Assembly (NCBI RefSeq): GCF_000975265.2
Contig: NZ_CP083405.1
Location: 2,480,001 to 2,544,000 of the forward strand
DNA: 64,000 nucleotides
Origin: Mycobacterium lepromatosis
GTDB lineage: Bacteria; Actinomycetota; Actinomycetes; Mycobacteriales; Mycobacteriaceae
Reading direction: 5' to 3'
The notes under the pieces are model-generated. The model saw only the letters and a program-made list of their open reading frames with translations. It was not told the DNA's origin and ran no database searches. A program made the translations under genes and the position numbers. Shown piece by piece: positions 1-11,228 of the stretch; position 1 is the first letter of the stretch; each line of letters opens with the position of its first letter.

Positions 1-650
1 TGCAAGACATCCAGCGCCGACCCGTCGACCCGGATCCGCGACACATGGAACGGGAACACCACCGAAACCAGCGTTGTGCCCACTATAGCGACCAGCGGGC
101 CAGGAATCCGGGCCACTCGGGCAGGAACCCATCGCCAGGCAATCAGGATAACTATCACTAGTAAACCAAGAATGACCCCAGGCCGGTGCGCACCCAGGAT
201 CTGGCCTGGCAAGCCAATGGCGTTGTGCCAAGCAGTGCTTTTCGACTTTCCGCCGAGCAGCACGTGGGCCTGCTGAAGTGCGATCGTGATGCCGACACCG
301 GCCAACATGGCGTGCACGACGACGGGCGATATCGCCAGTGCGGCTCGCGCAACGCGGCTGAGCCCCATCAGCACTTGCAGAACACCCGCTGCCACGGTGA
401 TAAAACACGTTATTCCCCAACCGAAATCGGAGATCAGATCGGCTATGACGACTGTCAACCCGGCCGCAGGACCACTAACCTGCAGCGGTGATCCACCCAA
501 GGCTCCAGCGACAATCCCCCCGACAATAGCGGCAATCAGGCCCGCGAGCACAGGTGTGTCCGAGGCGATTGCGATGCCTAGTGACAACGGAAGTGCGACT
601 AGGAACACTACGAGCGACGCGGGCAGGTCATACCGGATAGCGGATCGCAA
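1..650 (-). CDS. SulP-family anion transporter, N-terminal part (cut by window edge)
   Basis: The minus frame is open from 650 to the window edge, about 216 codons without a stop, which is rare in the decayed left end of this window. The first residues read RSAIRYDLPASLVVFLVALP, followed by LPLSLGIA, GGSPLQVSGPAAGLT, VVVHAMLAG, ITIALQQ and IPGPLVA, the diagnostic order of the SulP transmembrane domain in the actinobacterial SulP/carbonic-anhydrase type (compare Mtb Rv3273 or Rv1707). A TGA at 651-653 abuts a TTG at 648-650, and a purine-rich Shine-Dalgarno (plus strand 659-664) lies 8 nt upstream, so TTG is the likely start. Expected role: inner-membrane transport of sulfate or bicarbonate. 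The C-terminal half is outside the window, so whether the gene is complete is unknown. Confidence 0.72.
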   Translation of the reverse strand, partial: MRSAIRYDLPASLVVFLVALPLSLGIAIASDTPVLAGLIAAIVGGIVAGALGGSPLQVSGPAAGLTVVIADLISDFGWGITCFITVAAGVLQVLMGLSRVARAALAISPVVVHAMLAGVGITIALQQAHVLLGGKSKSTAWHNAIGLPGQILGAHRPGVILGLLVIVILIAWRWVPARVARIPGPLVAIVGTTLVSVVFPFHVSRIRVDGSALDVL

Positions 651-949
651 TCAGTCGCTCCCTCGATAGGTTTAATATTTAATTTATACTCTGGGGATGT
701 GGCGAACAATCCCCTCAACAGTATTGGCTTGGCATTGCGCAGCAGCTAGGCAACGTTCCTAACACACAGGAACAATAACATATACAGTATTCCAGTTTCC
801 GTTGTTCGAGTCAGAGTAGCTGGCTACTGGCAGGTTCGATAGTATTGGGGCGGCCGGGTGCGGGTCAAGTTAACGAGCCACGTGCATACCGAATCCCAAT
901 TCTTACAGGTAAACGATCACGTAACTGTTGGCGAGACTAGCATCCCGAA
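651..949. other. Intergenic, no gene recognised
   Basis: AT-richer stretch between the SulP gene start and the end of the gpdA1 relic. A 6-bp hairpin (755-760 with 768-773) is the only structure seen. It presumably carries the SulP promoter, but no convincing -10/-35 pair could be picked. Confidence 0.4.
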
Positions 950-1940
950 CCGTGCACCTCGTGGCCGTCGACCTCGTTGATCAGACCCCTATAGGCTTAC
1001 TTTACGATCGAGGTGTGGTTGATCACCGCGTCGACTTCGCGGGCGATCAGCGTACTGAGATCGAACTCTACCGGCAAACTCCATGACCACACGGGCGGAC
1101 TTGCTCCCCGGCGATCTGGATTTATCGATGCGATGATCTCATAGATCATCTTTTCCGTGCCCAAGTTATCTACCGACGTGGCGGTTGCGACGCGCTGCTC
1201 GACGTAGAGTCGATGGGGTTGCCAGACTGGCCAGGTCCGGGACAGTTTCGCTGCGCCCACCCCAGGCCACGCTTAGCTTTGTCCTCTCGCGCAGCGCACA
1301 GGCAATCGCCAGCGCACGGGTATTCTAACGATACCCAATACGCAACACATCCCGACCACGATGGCGAAGATGTGCTTGATGTTCTTCAGTGCACCCGCCG
1401 CCTTGACGACGATGACATCGTCGGTGGTGTAGACGTGGAAGCGCCAGGTGCGGAGCAACCCCGCCAGTCGGGCCGCTAGATGTTGGTCGAGCATCGCCAG
1501 CACCGCCGCGGCGGCGTACCCTTTGGCCACCTCCCGGGCTATGTTCGGCTCATCCAGGATTCCCGCCGGATTACCGGGCAACACCTCCTCGACGATCTGT
1601 GACATCGGGCAAAAATCCTTGTACCAGCGACACACCGGCACTCATAGCCACAGTTCTTTAGCCAGTTTGATTCAGTACGCCTCGGAAAACCATGCAAGGG
1701 CACACCCATGACGACGATGTCGGAGCATTAGGCGGCCTCCGAGCAGTCAATGGCGGCCGTGCAGGGTGTCGCTCAAGACGACGTCGTTTCCGAGGCAGCG
1801 GCTGCTGCGGTGAGCTCGTTGATGTCCTTGGCCGTCACCTCGGAGCACACCTATTGCAGCGTAGGTCCGCGGTGTGCGTAGATTGACGCCACGGTGATGC
1901 CCCACGAGCCGCTATCAGAGGATAACGACTTGAGTGCGTG
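950..1940 (-). pseudogene. gpdA1: Glycerol-3-phosphate dehydrogenase relic (Rv0564c-like)
   Basis: Reading the minus strand across three frames gives the order of a GpsA-type NAD(P)H glycerol-3-phosphate dehydrogenase: GSWGITVASIYAHRGPTLQ near 1900 (dinucleotide-binding loop), MSQIVEEVLPGNPAGIL and NIAREVAKGYAAAAVLAM near 1500-1600, VYTTDDV with GALKN near 1400, and IAREVADAVINH-like plus AYRGL near 960-1040. Frameshifts and stops separate these pieces, and parts of the catalytic domain are missing. The intact enzyme makes sn-glycerol 3-phosphate for phospholipids. The order gpdA1, monooxygenase, yajQ, tRNA-Tyr matches Mtb Rv0564c-Rv0566c. Confidence 0.85.
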
Positions 1941-1989
1941 CTGCTCAGCTACTACTGACTTGGGGTTCAGCGTATTGCCAAACACCCTC

Positions 1990-3235
1990 GCCTCCGTTGA
2001 CGCGGTCTAACCGGTAGTAGATCGCGTCGGCAAAGTAGTTCTGCCGGACACCCCACGGCTATTTAGTGCTTGACTTGGCCAGCACGTGCAGCGATCACAG
2101 TACCTGGTTGACCTTCATGTTCCATGACGATTTTTCGGCCGCGGGATCGACATCTCGGTTTGGTTAACCGTGAGAAATCCATGCTCACCAAGAATTGTTC
2201 TATGTGTCATGCTGTCGATTCGTCGCGTGATATCCAGGACGCATTCGTGTAGTCCACACATCAGAACAGGTTTGGGCACATTCTCGAGCATGTGAACCTT
2301 GTAGACAAGGCAGTCACAGGGACTGACCTTATATGTTGTCCAGGCTGATCGCGGCGTCACCAAACGCTTGCAACTCCAGCCCGGTGGAGGTGATGATGTC
2401 AGCGTTGAAATGCCCGCCTGATTCAATGCGATATAGGTGGCGCCGAATATAGTCGATGTTCTTCCAGGTGATGCGCGGCTATGGTGGGCTAGAGGTCAGC
2501 ATCGGGGATCAGGCACACCCGCTGGTCCCACGGTTGGTACCGCAGTTTGCGGTGCGTGTCGACGTCGTAGTCGTCGGGACGGTTGCTGACCGCCGTGGGT
2601 CATGCTATCCACTTCACCACCTCCGGCGTTTTGCGGTCGATGAACCGCAACACCACCTCTCGTGATGTGTCGTATCCAGATGATCGAAGAGGAAGCCGGG
2701 CGGGGAAGCATTTTACGAGAGACAAAAGCGAACTTGCTGTATTTGGACGCCGGCATCAGGTAGCTCGGTGAGCGTTTCAGCATGGTCACCTCTGCGGCTG
2801 CGGCTCAGTCGGTTAGCCGATGGATTAGCGTGACCCCGGTAGCGACACTACCGACCACCATACTTTTTGCCGGTGTAGTCCAACTCTTCCGGCCAGTGCT
2901 TCGATGCACGACGGCGCCGCCGAACTGCTCTATGCCGGAGAAATCCGTGGCTTAGCCCTTGTCGTAGTTATAGTAGCCGCTGCCAAAGAACCGGACCAGC
3001 TGCACAAGAGCTGCTGTGCGCCAACTTGTTCGACAATGACCGTCCAGGTGTCGGTGGCCGAATTCTAGTCTTCTGCGCGCGGAATTGTTGAACCGGATGT
3101 GGTGGTCGATGCCGTACTTGCGCGCGGCGGGTCGATGGACCGCATCAAGGCCGGAAATACTTGGAGCCGACGATAACCACGTCGACCTAGCCAGCGTCAG
3201 CTTCTGGGGGGAGTCATGGTCGAACCTTCCTATAT
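1990..3235 (-). pseudogene. Flavin-containing (Baeyer-Villiger type) monooxygenase relic (Rv0565c-like)
   Basis: Fragments on the minus strand match a class B flavin monooxygenase: GLDAVHRPAARKYGIDHHIRF near 3100 corresponds to the region after the FAD site, FGSGYYNYDKG near 2960 is the conserved motif before the NADP domain, and MLENVPKPVLMCGLHE near 2290 is the C-terminal part. Many stops and frame changes lie between them. The intact family inserts oxygen into ketones or sulfides using NADPH. Position between gpdA1 and yajQ fits Rv0565c. Ends are approximate. Confidence 0.75.
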
Positions 3236-3247
3236 TAAGCCTAGGTT

Positions 3248-3750
3248 CTACCGGTAGTGCGGTAGTGAACGAACTGCGGCGCGACATCACGGTCAGCGTT
3301 ATTCAGCATCGCGATAACGACCTGCAAGTCGTCGCGCCTTTTGCTGTTGACGCAAATCTCGTAGCCCTGCATCTGGGTCTTGACGGCCTTTGACCCCTTG
3401 CTGCGGATGAGCTTGGTGATTTTCTTGGCGTTCCTGCTATCGATACCCTGCTTAGGGGGTACCGGTGATTCTGTACATCTTGCTGGAGACCCGTGGCTCG
3501 TTGGCGTCGAAGGCTTTAACATTGAAATGTTGCAGCAGATCAGTTTGGCTTTGACAACGTTCACGGCAGCCTTGACCCGCTCCTCGGTGGACGACGTCAG
3601 TTCGACGACCTCGTCGCCCTGCCACGTGCTCTTGGTGTCGGTGCCGCGAAAGTTAAAGTGGATAGCTAGTTCCTTGGCGGCCTGGTTGAGCCCGTCAAAA
3701 TCCTCCCTGCCGGTCGACCGTGCCGACGATGTTGAACGATGGGTCCGCCG
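3248..3750 (-). pseudogene. YajQ/UPF0234 nucleotide-binding protein relic (Rv0566c-like)
   Basis: On the minus strand, [19 protein letters not shown] (about 3690), [18 protein letters not shown] (about 3610) and [36 protein letters not shown] and QFVHYR (3260-3430) are in the order of the YajQ family. At least two frameshifts and a broken N-terminus make it a pseudogene. Intact YajQ proteins are small cytosolic nucleotide or c-di-GMP binding proteins. The divergent tRNA-Tyr starts about 70 bp beyond its former start, as in Mtb. Confidence 0.85.
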
Positions 3751-3820
3751 TTCGGTCCGTACCTTCTGCGGGTGATAGCTGTTTGTGTTCTGTCTGCCCG
3801 CTCGTTGTACCCTGCTACGC

Positions 3821-3904
3821 GGCAGGTTGCCCGAGCGGCCAATGGGAGCGGACTGTAAATCCGTCGCGAAAGCTACACAGGTTCGAATCCTGTACCTGCC
3901 ACCA
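3821..3904 (+). tRNA. tyrT: tRNA-Tyr (GTA)
   Basis: Type II tRNA: acceptor stem GGCAGGT pairs with ACCTGCC, anticodon loop contains GTA (CTGTAAA), long variable arm, T arm GGTTCGAATCC, discriminator A at 3901 and an encoded CCA at 3902-3904. No mismatches in the stems that I can see, so it looks functional inside a decayed neighbourhood. Confidence 0.95.
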
Positions 3905-4229
3905 AAGGTCAGCGACCATTTTGGTTTCTGATTACGCGTTTGAATATGCCTGATTTGGTCGGGGTGTCACAATTTGGGTGAAATTCGCTGCACATAGGCA
4001 CACCAGGAGAGTGAAATTGCATCCGTCAACGGGCACAAACGTCACAATCCTCTGTTAGGCATAGAGAATCGCCGATGTCATAAACCAGTGCCGCCACGGC
4101 CACAGGACGATCAACATAAAACGAAATCGAAGTTACGTTACCTCCTGCAGCTTATATGCTAGGGCATGCCCTGCAGGAGATACAGATAGTCTACCAGGAA
4201 ATCAGGAACTATAACAACTGTAGACAAGC
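3905..4229. other. Intergenic with a nested inverted repeat
   Basis: No gene recognised. A 9-bp inverted repeat (4142-4150 with 4171-4179) brackets a perfect 12-bp palindrome AGGGCATGCCCT at 4161-4172. It lies just upstream of the AbiEi relic and could be an old operator of that autoregulated module, but this is a guess. Confidence 0.4.
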
Positions 4230-4781
4230 CGCACCATGCCATCCTCACTAATGTGCTCAACACATTCCGGTTTTCCGAAGTGCTCCAGTACATTGACAAG
4301 CATAAGCTGCGGCAGTTGATCCCCGACAAGCAAGTCATTCTACTGGCCCGCAAAATCGATTGGTATGGTGACGAAAGTCTCGTAGAGATCGCGGCCAAAT
4401 TTCCACACGCCACTATCGCGTTGCGCTCAGCGCTGGCTAACCACAGACATCCTCAGCGATTATCGACATCGCTATTCCTCGAGTATTGTGGACACCGCAG
4501 ATAACGATCTCCATCCGATGACACCACTTCAATATCTAGACCTTCGATATAGAACGCGAGACTCTCGATACCGGGGAACCCCGGATCATCGGCATCTTAT
4601 AGTGCTGAACGAAGTCTCACTCACCACATTTCGACTGAACCACTGCAAGCATGGCTACACCACCATGGCAAGCCAGGCATTGAAAACCTGGCTGCGTCGC
4701 AGCGGCCAACCGTGTACCCTGCCGTACATGGCAAAAGTGTTCCCACGCGAGCTGCGCACAACGTTGGACAACTTGCTATGA
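4230..4781 (+). pseudogene. AbiEi-type antitoxin relic
   Basis: Plus-strand fragments read IDWYGDESLVEIAAKFPHAT, IALRSALANH and LKTWLRRSGQ...MAKVFPREL, the layout of an AbiEi-family antitoxin: winged-helix N-terminus, the 'PHA-ALRSAL-H' core and a C-terminal Arg-rich helix. The reading frame shifts near 4500 and 4600. The final frame ends in TGA at 4779-4781, overlapping the ATG of the next gene by 4 nt (ATGA), so the translational coupling usual for a toxin-antitoxin operon is still visible. Mtb relatives are the MenA/MenT loci, but I could not assign one. Confidence 0.65.
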
Positions 4782-5250
4782 GCGCGCAGTCGCGCGAACA
4801 CACCCTTACTGGAGCAGCGTACTTGGACCTTCAATGCCAAGTGCGCGAAGAAGGACTGTTCACCGCAAAATTACTTCAGCTCTACGCGCTCGAAGGATTC
4901 CCCGCCTGCCTAGCAGCCAGACCGGTACGTGATCACTTTCGTACTTAAGGCGGTATATTGTTAACCACCTTCGGTAATTGCCGCCCAACTCGATGCATCG
5001 ATCTGTCCGGTGTCGACGTCAACAATGACGCCGACACGGTTCTTAACCTGGTTCGCCCCGTCTTAGCAAGCCGTCTTCCTGATGATGACGTGCTGATATA
5101 CCAAGCTGATTCAGCTACTGCCGAGTTGACCCGTAAAAAGGACAACTACTCCGGTGTGCTGGTTACCGCCACCGCAACACTGGCCAGTGCAAGCCTAAAC
5201 CTTTCATGTCGATGTCAGCGTTGGTGCCCCTCCCCCGGAGCCCACCACTC
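4778..5250 (+). pseudogene. AbiEii/MenT-type nucleotidyltransferase toxin relic
   Basis: Starts with ATG at 4778 (MSAQSREHTLTGAAYLDLQ) and stays in one frame through GGILLTTFGNCRPTRCIDLS, VDVNNDADTVLNLVRPVLAS and LTRKKDNYSGV to about 5200. This is the nucleotidyltransferase core of AbiEii/DUF1814 toxins. It is dead: an in-frame TAA at 4946-4948 replaces the Lys before the GG motif, and a frameshift follows near 5200. The usual acidic pair before 'DL' reads C-I-D-L, so the first catalytic Asp is also lost. The intact toxin would modify a tRNA or nucleotide substrate and be held by the upstream antitoxin. Confidence 0.7.
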
Positions 5251-5670
5251 GCAAGCCAAGTCGAAACGAGCACAGGAGGCCGAGGCGCTTACAGCGAAGC
5301 AGGCGGAGAAGGCGAGGATCGCGGAGGAAATGTGGGCTGTCCATTCGGCGGCAAAGTTGTGATCCGGGTCAAGGGGTACAAGCACACTATCGGCGTATAT
5401 GCGGTACACGACCTTTTCGGCACCTTGCAAACGAACGAGCATTGAAAGGAGTGCGGGTAACAACTAGCGGCTACGAGAAGGCCTCATTCGAATTTGCGCA
5501 GAACAAACCAATCGAACTCATCGACGGCGGCAAATTGCTCTAAATCTGTTTAAAGAATATGCTGGCGTCTAAGCTAAGATCGAATTGCCTGATGACTAGC
5601 TCGATATTATCCTGGATACCGAAGATAACTGATGATCCGGCGAACGCAGCCCCGTCTTGGGGTGGCGCTC
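5250..5670 (+). pseudogene. Mrr-like restriction endonuclease domain relic
   Basis: An Ala/Glu/Lys-rich stretch (AKQAEKARIAEEMWAV, likely a coiled coil) is followed by VIRVKGYKHTIGVYAVHDLF and, after a frameshift at about 5445, GVRVTTSGYEKASFEFAQNK and PIELIDGGKLL. This is the C-terminal half of Mrr/PD-(D/E)XK restriction enzymes, where the 'QxKRY' of the active site has become RVKGY. Stops follow in all frames. Intact members cut modified foreign DNA. Lying directly behind an AbiE pair, it suggests a former defence cluster. Confidence 0.65.
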
Positions 5671-5684
5671 CGTCGTAAAAAGAG

Positions 5685-5735
5685 ACCACTCCGTCGGGCA
5701 GCTTCCGCGTTGCGGAAGCTGCCCGACGGAGTGGT
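5685..5735. repeat. Perfect 24-bp inverted repeat, 3-nt loop
   Basis: Left arm 5685-5708 and right arm 5712-5735 are exact reverse complements around the loop GTT. No T-tract follows, so it is not a classic terminator. It sits at the end of the Mrr-like relic in non-coding DNA. See the findings for the wider set. Confidence 0.95.
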
Positions 5736-5739
5736 TCTG

Positions 5740-7165
<1,426 letters not shown>

Positions 7166-7169
7166 AGGC

Positions 7170-8330
7170 AGCAACAGCTAGATGCCGTACTCGGGTTCAA
7201 CGCAAAGTCTTCGCGCACGCTGCCGGCGAACAGGTGGGCTAGCGGCCTGAAGCTCATTGTGCGTAGTGCTGCGCTGTAGAAGCCTAGTGCGGGCGGCGAA
7301 GCACGAGATAAATATCGTCGCTGCCGATTTACTTGATTTCGATAAAAGGACGTAAACATATTAAAACATGGCGGTAGTCGCCGCAAACGTAACAGTGCAC
7401 CAGCCAGCACATAAAACTGCGGTCATCGCACTCGCCGCCAGGAAACGAAATACAAGCCACTGGCGTCGTCGATCAGTAGTACCCAGTGGCGCTACCAACG
7501 ACCGATGTGGATCTGGCTGACCACGTCGAAGTACAACTGGCCGATATCATGGAGCACCGCCCGGATATCACAGCACTCCCAACAGATGTCACCGAACTAG
7601 TTGCACAACTGGTCTTTTAGTGCCGAACTGGCCTCTGTCGTGCTCGGCACGTAAGCAGAACAAGAAAATTGTGGATAATAGCGCAGCGAGAATCGCTCCA
7701 CCTGTTTAGCGGGTGTGTTGTTAGGTGACGTACATCGATGAATCACGCAACCGGTAACCATCGACCACGCAAGCCGCGACCTTGCAATCAAGGCAATGCT
7801 CGAAGGTTTTCTCGGGCCCAAAGCTGAGATGTCGCACATTCGAGTGCAGGCCTCGGCGCCCATAACCAGGTCGAAATCACTTGGCGTACTCTTATTGACG
7901 CTCAGGACAACACCACAAGCCTGCTTGTCGAGAGTGGCAATGCTGTCGCGCCTAAGACTTTTTCGACTTGGTCTTCGATGATGGCGTAGATCGCGGCGGC
8001 CAGGTCGCCGCAGGGCAGGCTGGTAAAGTTATCGGCGGTCATGCTGCGAAAGATGTTCACGTTCAGTTACGTCTTGATCTCGCCGCCCTGGCCTACGGAG
8101 CACAAACCTTCAACCTGGTAGCCGACGTTGCGGATCGGGTCCTCGATGTCCATGTTTTTGATTACTTGGTAGCCGATTCTACAAAAGTCGATAACATAGC
8201 CGCCAGGTTCGGAATTTCGGTTCCTGTTCGATTACTGTCGGGGTGCAGCCGGTACGATGAAACCCGTGAGCGAATGCAGAGCCTGCCACACCGGCACCGC
8301 TTATAGTGATCGTCAATACTGCGATTCTAC
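7170..8330 (-). pseudogene. FAD-dependent monooxygenase relic (Rv0575c-like)
   Basis: Minus-strand start near 8315 reads TISGAGVAGSAFAHGFHRTG, an N-terminal Rossmann FAD-binding GxGxxG with the expected spacing, then IGYQVIKNMDIEDPIRNVGY, VEGLCSVGQGGE, GDLAAAIYAIIEDQVEKVLG, FDLVMGAEA and, near 7210, FRPLAHLFAGSVREDFAL as the C-terminus. Several frameshifts break it. It resembles group A aromatic-hydroxylase-like flavoproteins; Rv0575c is the closest Mtb candidate from memory, which would extend the Rv0564c-Rv0566c synteny block. Confidence 0.65.
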
Positions 8331-8708
8331 CCGCCGACGCAGTTCAAACATGCCCTGCTCGCCGTACCGACAGCCTAGCTCTGATAGATCATTTGTTCCC
8401 ATGCCGCGGAGGAGTTCGGCGGCCAAGGTGTCGACAACACTGTCGACCTTGTGCACGAGCTATAGGTTCTGCTTTCCCGATTATTAGATGTTGCCCCATC
8501 CATCGGATATCGGGCTGTAGGTTACCGTAAGGAAATAGAAAACACAGAACAGGAATACGAAGATCACGGATAGCGGGACCTAGTGTTTTGCCAGAGAACA
8601 GCTTGGCCACCAGCACGTCGACGGTAGTGCTGAACAGCTGCTGCCCGCCCTTGGTGAAAGTTTCACTTCAGGAATTGGTGCCGGCTAAGACCACAAACGC
8701 GCAACCAC

Positions 8709-8767
8709 CGCCCCTTAGCCATCGTCACCGGCGACACCAACTCGCCGGTGACGATGGCTAAGGGGCG
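8709..8767. repeat. Perfect 26-bp inverted repeat, 7-nt loop
   Basis: Left arm 8709-8734 and right arm 8742-8767 are exact reverse complements around the loop CACCAAC. It is the longest hairpin found in the window and shares no sequence with the one at 5685-5735. Confidence 0.95.
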
Positions 8768-9410
8768 CGGCGACGGCAACTTGAATGGCCTACCGGGTCC
8801 GTCGGCCACAAACCGCTACGGTGTTGCTCGGGTGACGCTGTCGGATGCAGATGGCGGGGCCTTGCCGCACTCTCCGGGCTCTGGTGGTGGATGCTCTAAA
8901 CGCTTGTCCGGACCGCAGAAGTCACATTTGCCGCGTTGATTATCAGCCAGAGCGAAGTAGCGAACGGCGGCGGTAACAGCATCGTTAGGTTGGGTGTTGG
9001 TTTCGGTCGGGTTGAGCTGCTGGCCCAGGAATCGTTTAGCTTGGTTCGTGGTCTGGCGAAGTCCATCGGGTTGTGGTAGGCGGATTGCCAGCGCGAGCTC
9101 TCGAAGTGTCCCGACCCAGTTAAGCACGGTTGGCGGTAGTCATGCTCGAGGAAGCGGCTACGGATCGTCGACCGGAGATGTCGACCCAAAGTGACGGTCA
9201 GCGGCTGCCTGGTCACCCTCGTCAGCAAGTAAAAAAATCAACAAGCAAGCCAATCTACCCGTCGTACCGCTAGCCGTCCACAGCCGAGCAATCCGGGATC
9301 AGAGCCGGCCATCCGGTTTTGTGTGCATTCGTAAAGAGGCACGGTCGATAATACACCCTCTTTACAAACTTGGGTGGCCCCACGGTGCGGACACATCTGG
9401 CTGCGGAATC

Positions 9411-9454
9411 GTCGATCTATGTAAGCACTATTGTCGATCTAAGTAAGCACTATT
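9411..9454. repeat. 22-bp tandem duplication
   Basis: Units 9411-9432 and 9433-9454 are identical except for one base (T or A at the tenth position). It lies in non-coding relic DNA, and the near identity suggests a fairly recent duplication. Confidence 0.92.
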
Positions 9455-10979
9455 ATAGTGAGGAACGACTGGCTCTGTCAGGTAGTCTGTGTGCATCAGA
9501 CTAAGGTCACGGTGGTGCAACCCGGCGCGGGGTACGATGGTGGCCCTCACCGATTTCGGGGCGATGTGCAGGCTATCCAGCAGGTACAACGGTGGTTAGG
9601 TAAGTGATTGCCGAGCATACCAACCCGCTTACACAGCATTGACGCCGCTGCCTATACCACATGGAGTAAAATCCTCCGGCGATAGAGCATCGGCAGTGCC
9701 TGAAGAATGGTCAGCCATGTGGACGTCCGGGCATACGCCGAGCCCAATGACTTCGTGGATGGTAAGGTGGGTCTGCGTGGTGTGACCGAGTTCGTCCCTT
9801 CCAGAGTTATCTAGACGGTCAGGGATGTGCCTGGCGGCATGGGTATTCCGCGTACCGAGGTCGACTTTTCATCTTGGTGAATAACGATTCTGTCGCGTTT
9901 TGCCCTAGACCGGCTGCCGGCGGACCACATCACCATCTAACTGATGTCCGAGGACCTCGGCGTCGGGTCGACGACCAAGATGTGACCGGTGCCATTACGT
10001 AATCCGCGGTTCGTTGTGGACGTGAATCTTCGTCGGCTGGCTCGTCTACTTCAAGTACTCAGCCTCGACTTGTGATGATCAATTGACGCCGATGACAAGA
10101 CCCGGGCTGACATCAGCCTCGAACAGCAAAGGATCCTGCTTACCCACGAACGTGCCCTGCTGAAGTGCAGGACAGTCAAGCGTAGGTTATTCTGCCAACT
10201 TCCAGCATACCCACGAACAGATGGTCAAGGTGATCACCGTTGTTGTTGTGTGGTGGCCGGGGGTGTTGGTGTTTGTGGCAGGAATTGTTGGTCGGTTTCA
10301 TAGGTGGCAGGTGAAGTAGTGTTCTGGTGTGCCATCGCTGGCCGATACGGTCGGGAGTTTGGTGGGCTAGCCTAGATCTTGTTGGCGCTGGGTGTTGGGG
10401 GCGCTTTCGGGTGCATGCTATGGCTGTGGGGTGTCTGTTTGTTCACCGGCCCTCGGCCAGCCGGTGTGCCCCCGGCTGTGTTGGTGCCGTGTTGGTTTCA
10501 CAGTTCGTCGATGACCTCGCAGCCGGTGATGACGCGTACGGCGGTGCTCTAGCCTAGGGCAGTACTTGACTTTTTGTGGGGATCGACCGCGGAAGGAAGA
10601 TAAAAGCCATCCACGGCGTGATCTGGTGACTTGTGCGCGTGGCGGGCTAACACATCACCAGAAAAGCGCAACTGATCCCCGGCCACCCGCCACACCATAC
10701 GCACCCCCAGCATCGCCAGCTTCGATGTCGCGGCCGGCGACCAACACCAACTACTCGGCGGCCCTTGCAAGCAGCCCACCTACGCCGCGACCAACCCTAA
10801 ACCACCAACACAACCCACACCACCGATCCCCACCACATAACCCACCACACCCCTCAACCACACAAAACCAAACCAGCAAGAAATAACCACCAACAACCAG
10901 CACAACCACGATATCGCGGGTGCGCCTCAGTGCGCAGATGCCCGGCGGCATCGCATAGCAACCCGGGTTAGGATCAATG

Positions 10980-11228
10980 CTGTGGTGAATATCAGCCACA
11001 ACAGCCTGATCAAAGCGTTAACCGTGCTGCCCAACCGGGCCACCGCAACCGTTGTAGCCACAACATCTCATGTGAGCAACAGCGTTAAATGTGCAATGAC
11101 CGCGACGACTAGACGACTAGCAGGTCGTCGTCCTCTTGCAGCTGAACCCGCTCCCCATCAGACGCTACACGGCGGGCAGTGGGGATCGCCAGTGCCGCCC
11201 CCAACGGCGCTCGCGCCGGCACTCGACA
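10980..11228 (-). pseudogene. TadE-like pilus protein relic (Rv3655c-like)
   Basis: Minus-strand pieces QLQEDDDLLVV, VAVIAHLTLLLT and TTVAVARLGSTVNALI are compatible with the C-terminal part of the small Rv3655c protein that follows the Flp pilin gene in Mtb. No frame is open for more than a short run. The call leans on position directly downstream of the pilin relic. Confidence 0.4.

Larger units (their letters stand above)
8331..10975. other. Long decayed stretch, genes not recognised
   Basis: No intact gene. Pieces that look protein-like include DVRAYAEPNDFVDGKVGLRG with PGGMGIPRTEVDF on the plus strand near 9730-9860, and LPPPFATSLWLIINAANVTS on the minus strand near 8930, none assigned to a family. 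The stretch contains a 26-bp perfect hairpin (8709-8767) and a 22-bp tandem duplication (9411-9454). From about 10230 to 10890 the plus strand is first G/T-rich and then A/C-rich, unlike the rest of the window. Confidence 0.4.

Noticed and set aside
1500..1520. CCGCCGCGGCGG palindrome in gpdA1
   Set aside because: Alanine-rich coding sequence of a GC-rich genus gives such palindromes by chance; also expected in the intact gene.
10230..10890. 13E12/HNH repeat-family gene
   Set aside because: Skewed composition suggested it, but no HNH or DUF222 motif could be read.
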